DNA of 6,428 nt from positions 1-6,428 of the forward strand of contig JBCDBY010000270.1 in assembly GCA_039182715.1 (NCBI GenBank), given 5' to 3'. This DNA is from JBCDBY01 sp039182715. GTDB lineage: Bacteria > Planctomycetota > PLA2. Shown one piece after another: positions 5,693-6,428 of this stretch. How positions within the stretch are numbered: position 1 is the stretch's first letter; each line of letters begins with the position of its first letter. The position numbers and the translations under genes are program-made. The notes below the pieces were generated by a model. It was given only the letters and a program-made list of their open reading frames with translations. It was not told where the DNA came from and searched no databases.

Positions 5693-6428
5693 CTACATCG
5701 CGTCGATGATCGCGTTGAAGGCCGCGCTCGGACGCATCGCGGCCGCCGCCTTCGCGGGATCGACGCGGAAGTAGCCGCCAAGATCGACGGGCTCGCCTTG
5801 TGCGCTCAGCAGCTCGCGGGCGATGGTCTCCTCGTTGTCGGCCAGTGCACCGGCCACGGTGGCGAAGCGCTCCTTAAGGTTCGCATCCTCATCCTGCGCC
5901 GCCAGCGCCTGCGCCCAGAAGAGGGCGAGATAGAAGGTGCTGCCGCGGTTGTCGATCTCGTGGACCTTGCGCGACGGCCCCTTCTCGTTCTCGAGATAGC
6001 GGCCGACCGCGTCGTCGAGCGTTCTTGCAAGCAGGCTCGCCGTCGCGTTGCCGGTCGCCGATGCGTACTGCTCCAGCGACGGGACGAGCGCACAGTACTC
6101 GCCGAGCGAGTCCCAGCGCAGGTGGCCCTCCTTCTCGAACTGCTGCACGTGCTTCGGCGCCGAGCCGCCCGCGCCCGTCTCGAACAGCCCGCCGCCGTTG
6201 AGCAGCGGCACGATCGAGAGCATGCGCGCGCTGGTGCCGAGCTCGAGGATCGGGAAGAGATCGGTCAGGTAGTCGCGCAGCACGTTTCCGGTGGCCGAGA
6301 TGGTGTCCTCGCCGCGGCGCGTGCGCGCGACCGTGAACTCCATCGCGTCGACCGGCTTCATCGCCGGCAGCTCGAGGCCCTCGGTGTCGTGCTCGGGCAG
6401 GTACGCCTCGACCTTCTTCAGGATCTCC
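5693..6428 (-). CDS. icd: NADP-dependent isocitrate dehydrogenase, monomeric type (C-terminal part; cut by window edge)
   Basis: This cytoplasmic TCA-cycle enzyme oxidatively decarboxylates isocitrate to 2-oxoglutarate, making NADPH. The 244 visible residues are the C-terminal third of a protein whose family is about 740 residues; the 5' end lies beyond the window. Seen: the family signatures GNVLRDYLTDLFPILELGTS, GGGLFETGAGGSAPKHVQQF and HLRWDSLGE, then GPSRKVHEIDNRG and FYLALFWAQALAAQ. Spacing matches the Azotobacter vinelandii enzyme. Arg51/Asp52/Asp56 of this fragment fit the substrate- and metal-binding RD...D motif, and His93, Arg104 and Arg153 fit its NADP-binding His/Arg residues. The usual C-terminal VDLGGYFRVD...MRPSAAFN segment is complete, so the TAG at 5695-5693 is the natural end. 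It shows no functional link to the downstream genes. No clear terminator follows on its own strand. Confidence 0.96.
   Translation of the reverse strand, partial: EILKKVEAYLPEHDTEGLELPAMKPVDAMEFTVARTRRGEDTISATGNVLRDYLTDLFPILELGTSARMLSIVPLLNGGGLFETGAGGSAPKHVQQFEKEGHLRWDSLGEYCALVPSLEQYASATGNATASLLARTLDDAVGRYLENEKGPSRKVHEIDNRGSTFYLALFWAQALAAQDEDANLKERFATVAGALADNEETIARELLSAQGEPVDLGGYFRVDPAKAAAAMRPSAAFNAIIDAM

Noticed and set aside
1..6428. CRISPR array, tRNA or rRNA genes
   Set aside because: No regularly spaced direct repeats, cloverleaf-like sequences or rRNA signatures were seen on either strand.

Overview
The window is GC-rich bacterial chromosome-like DNA, and every convincing gene lies on the minus strand, so transcription runs from right to left. 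The gene set is a monomeric NADP isocitrate dehydrogenase, a large beta-propeller lipoprotein, and an ECF sigma factor coupled to a membrane-anchored Hanks-type Ser/Thr kinase with a helical C-terminal part. This combination is typical of kinase-rich Gram-negative lineages such as Myxococcota and related 'deltaproteobacteria', Acidobacteriota or Planctomycetota. The sequence alone does not settle the phylum.

Layout from right to left, in the direction of transcription. (1) 6428-5693 is the 3' part of a monomeric-type isocitrate dehydrogenase, cut by the window edge. (2) 5692-5271 is a 422-base gap. It holds the frameshifted, 5'-less remnant of a beta-sandwich-like gene (about 5633-5353) and a textbook intrinsic terminator that faces the opposite way (+ strand, 5300-5323). 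(3) 5270-3384 encodes a 628-residue lipoprotein with a C-terminal TolB/PD40-like propeller. The frame stops at an amber codon (3386-3384) but continues in the same phase for 61 codons, which encode one more propeller blade, down to a second TAG at 3200-3198. (4) 3200-2970 is a compact 227-bp element with 19-bp terminal inverted repeats (17/19 identical), flanked by TA on both sides and full of hairpins. It looks like a non-autonomous MITE-type insertion. (5) 2965-2360 is an ECF sigma factor of the TIGR02999-like type. (6) 2387-69 is the Ser/Thr kinase, overlapping the sigma gene.

Sigma factor and kinase almost certainly form one signalling unit. Known ECF/kinase pairs suggest that the kinase controls the sigma factor by phosphorylation. 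Removing the TA-flanked element in silico leaves the lipoprotein ending in TAA only three bases before the sigma ATG. Lipoprotein, sigma factor and kinase may therefore once have formed a single operon that the insertion split. The most noteworthy observations are the in-frame amber codon in the propeller gene, the undescribed TIR element, and the ancestral operon that they imply.
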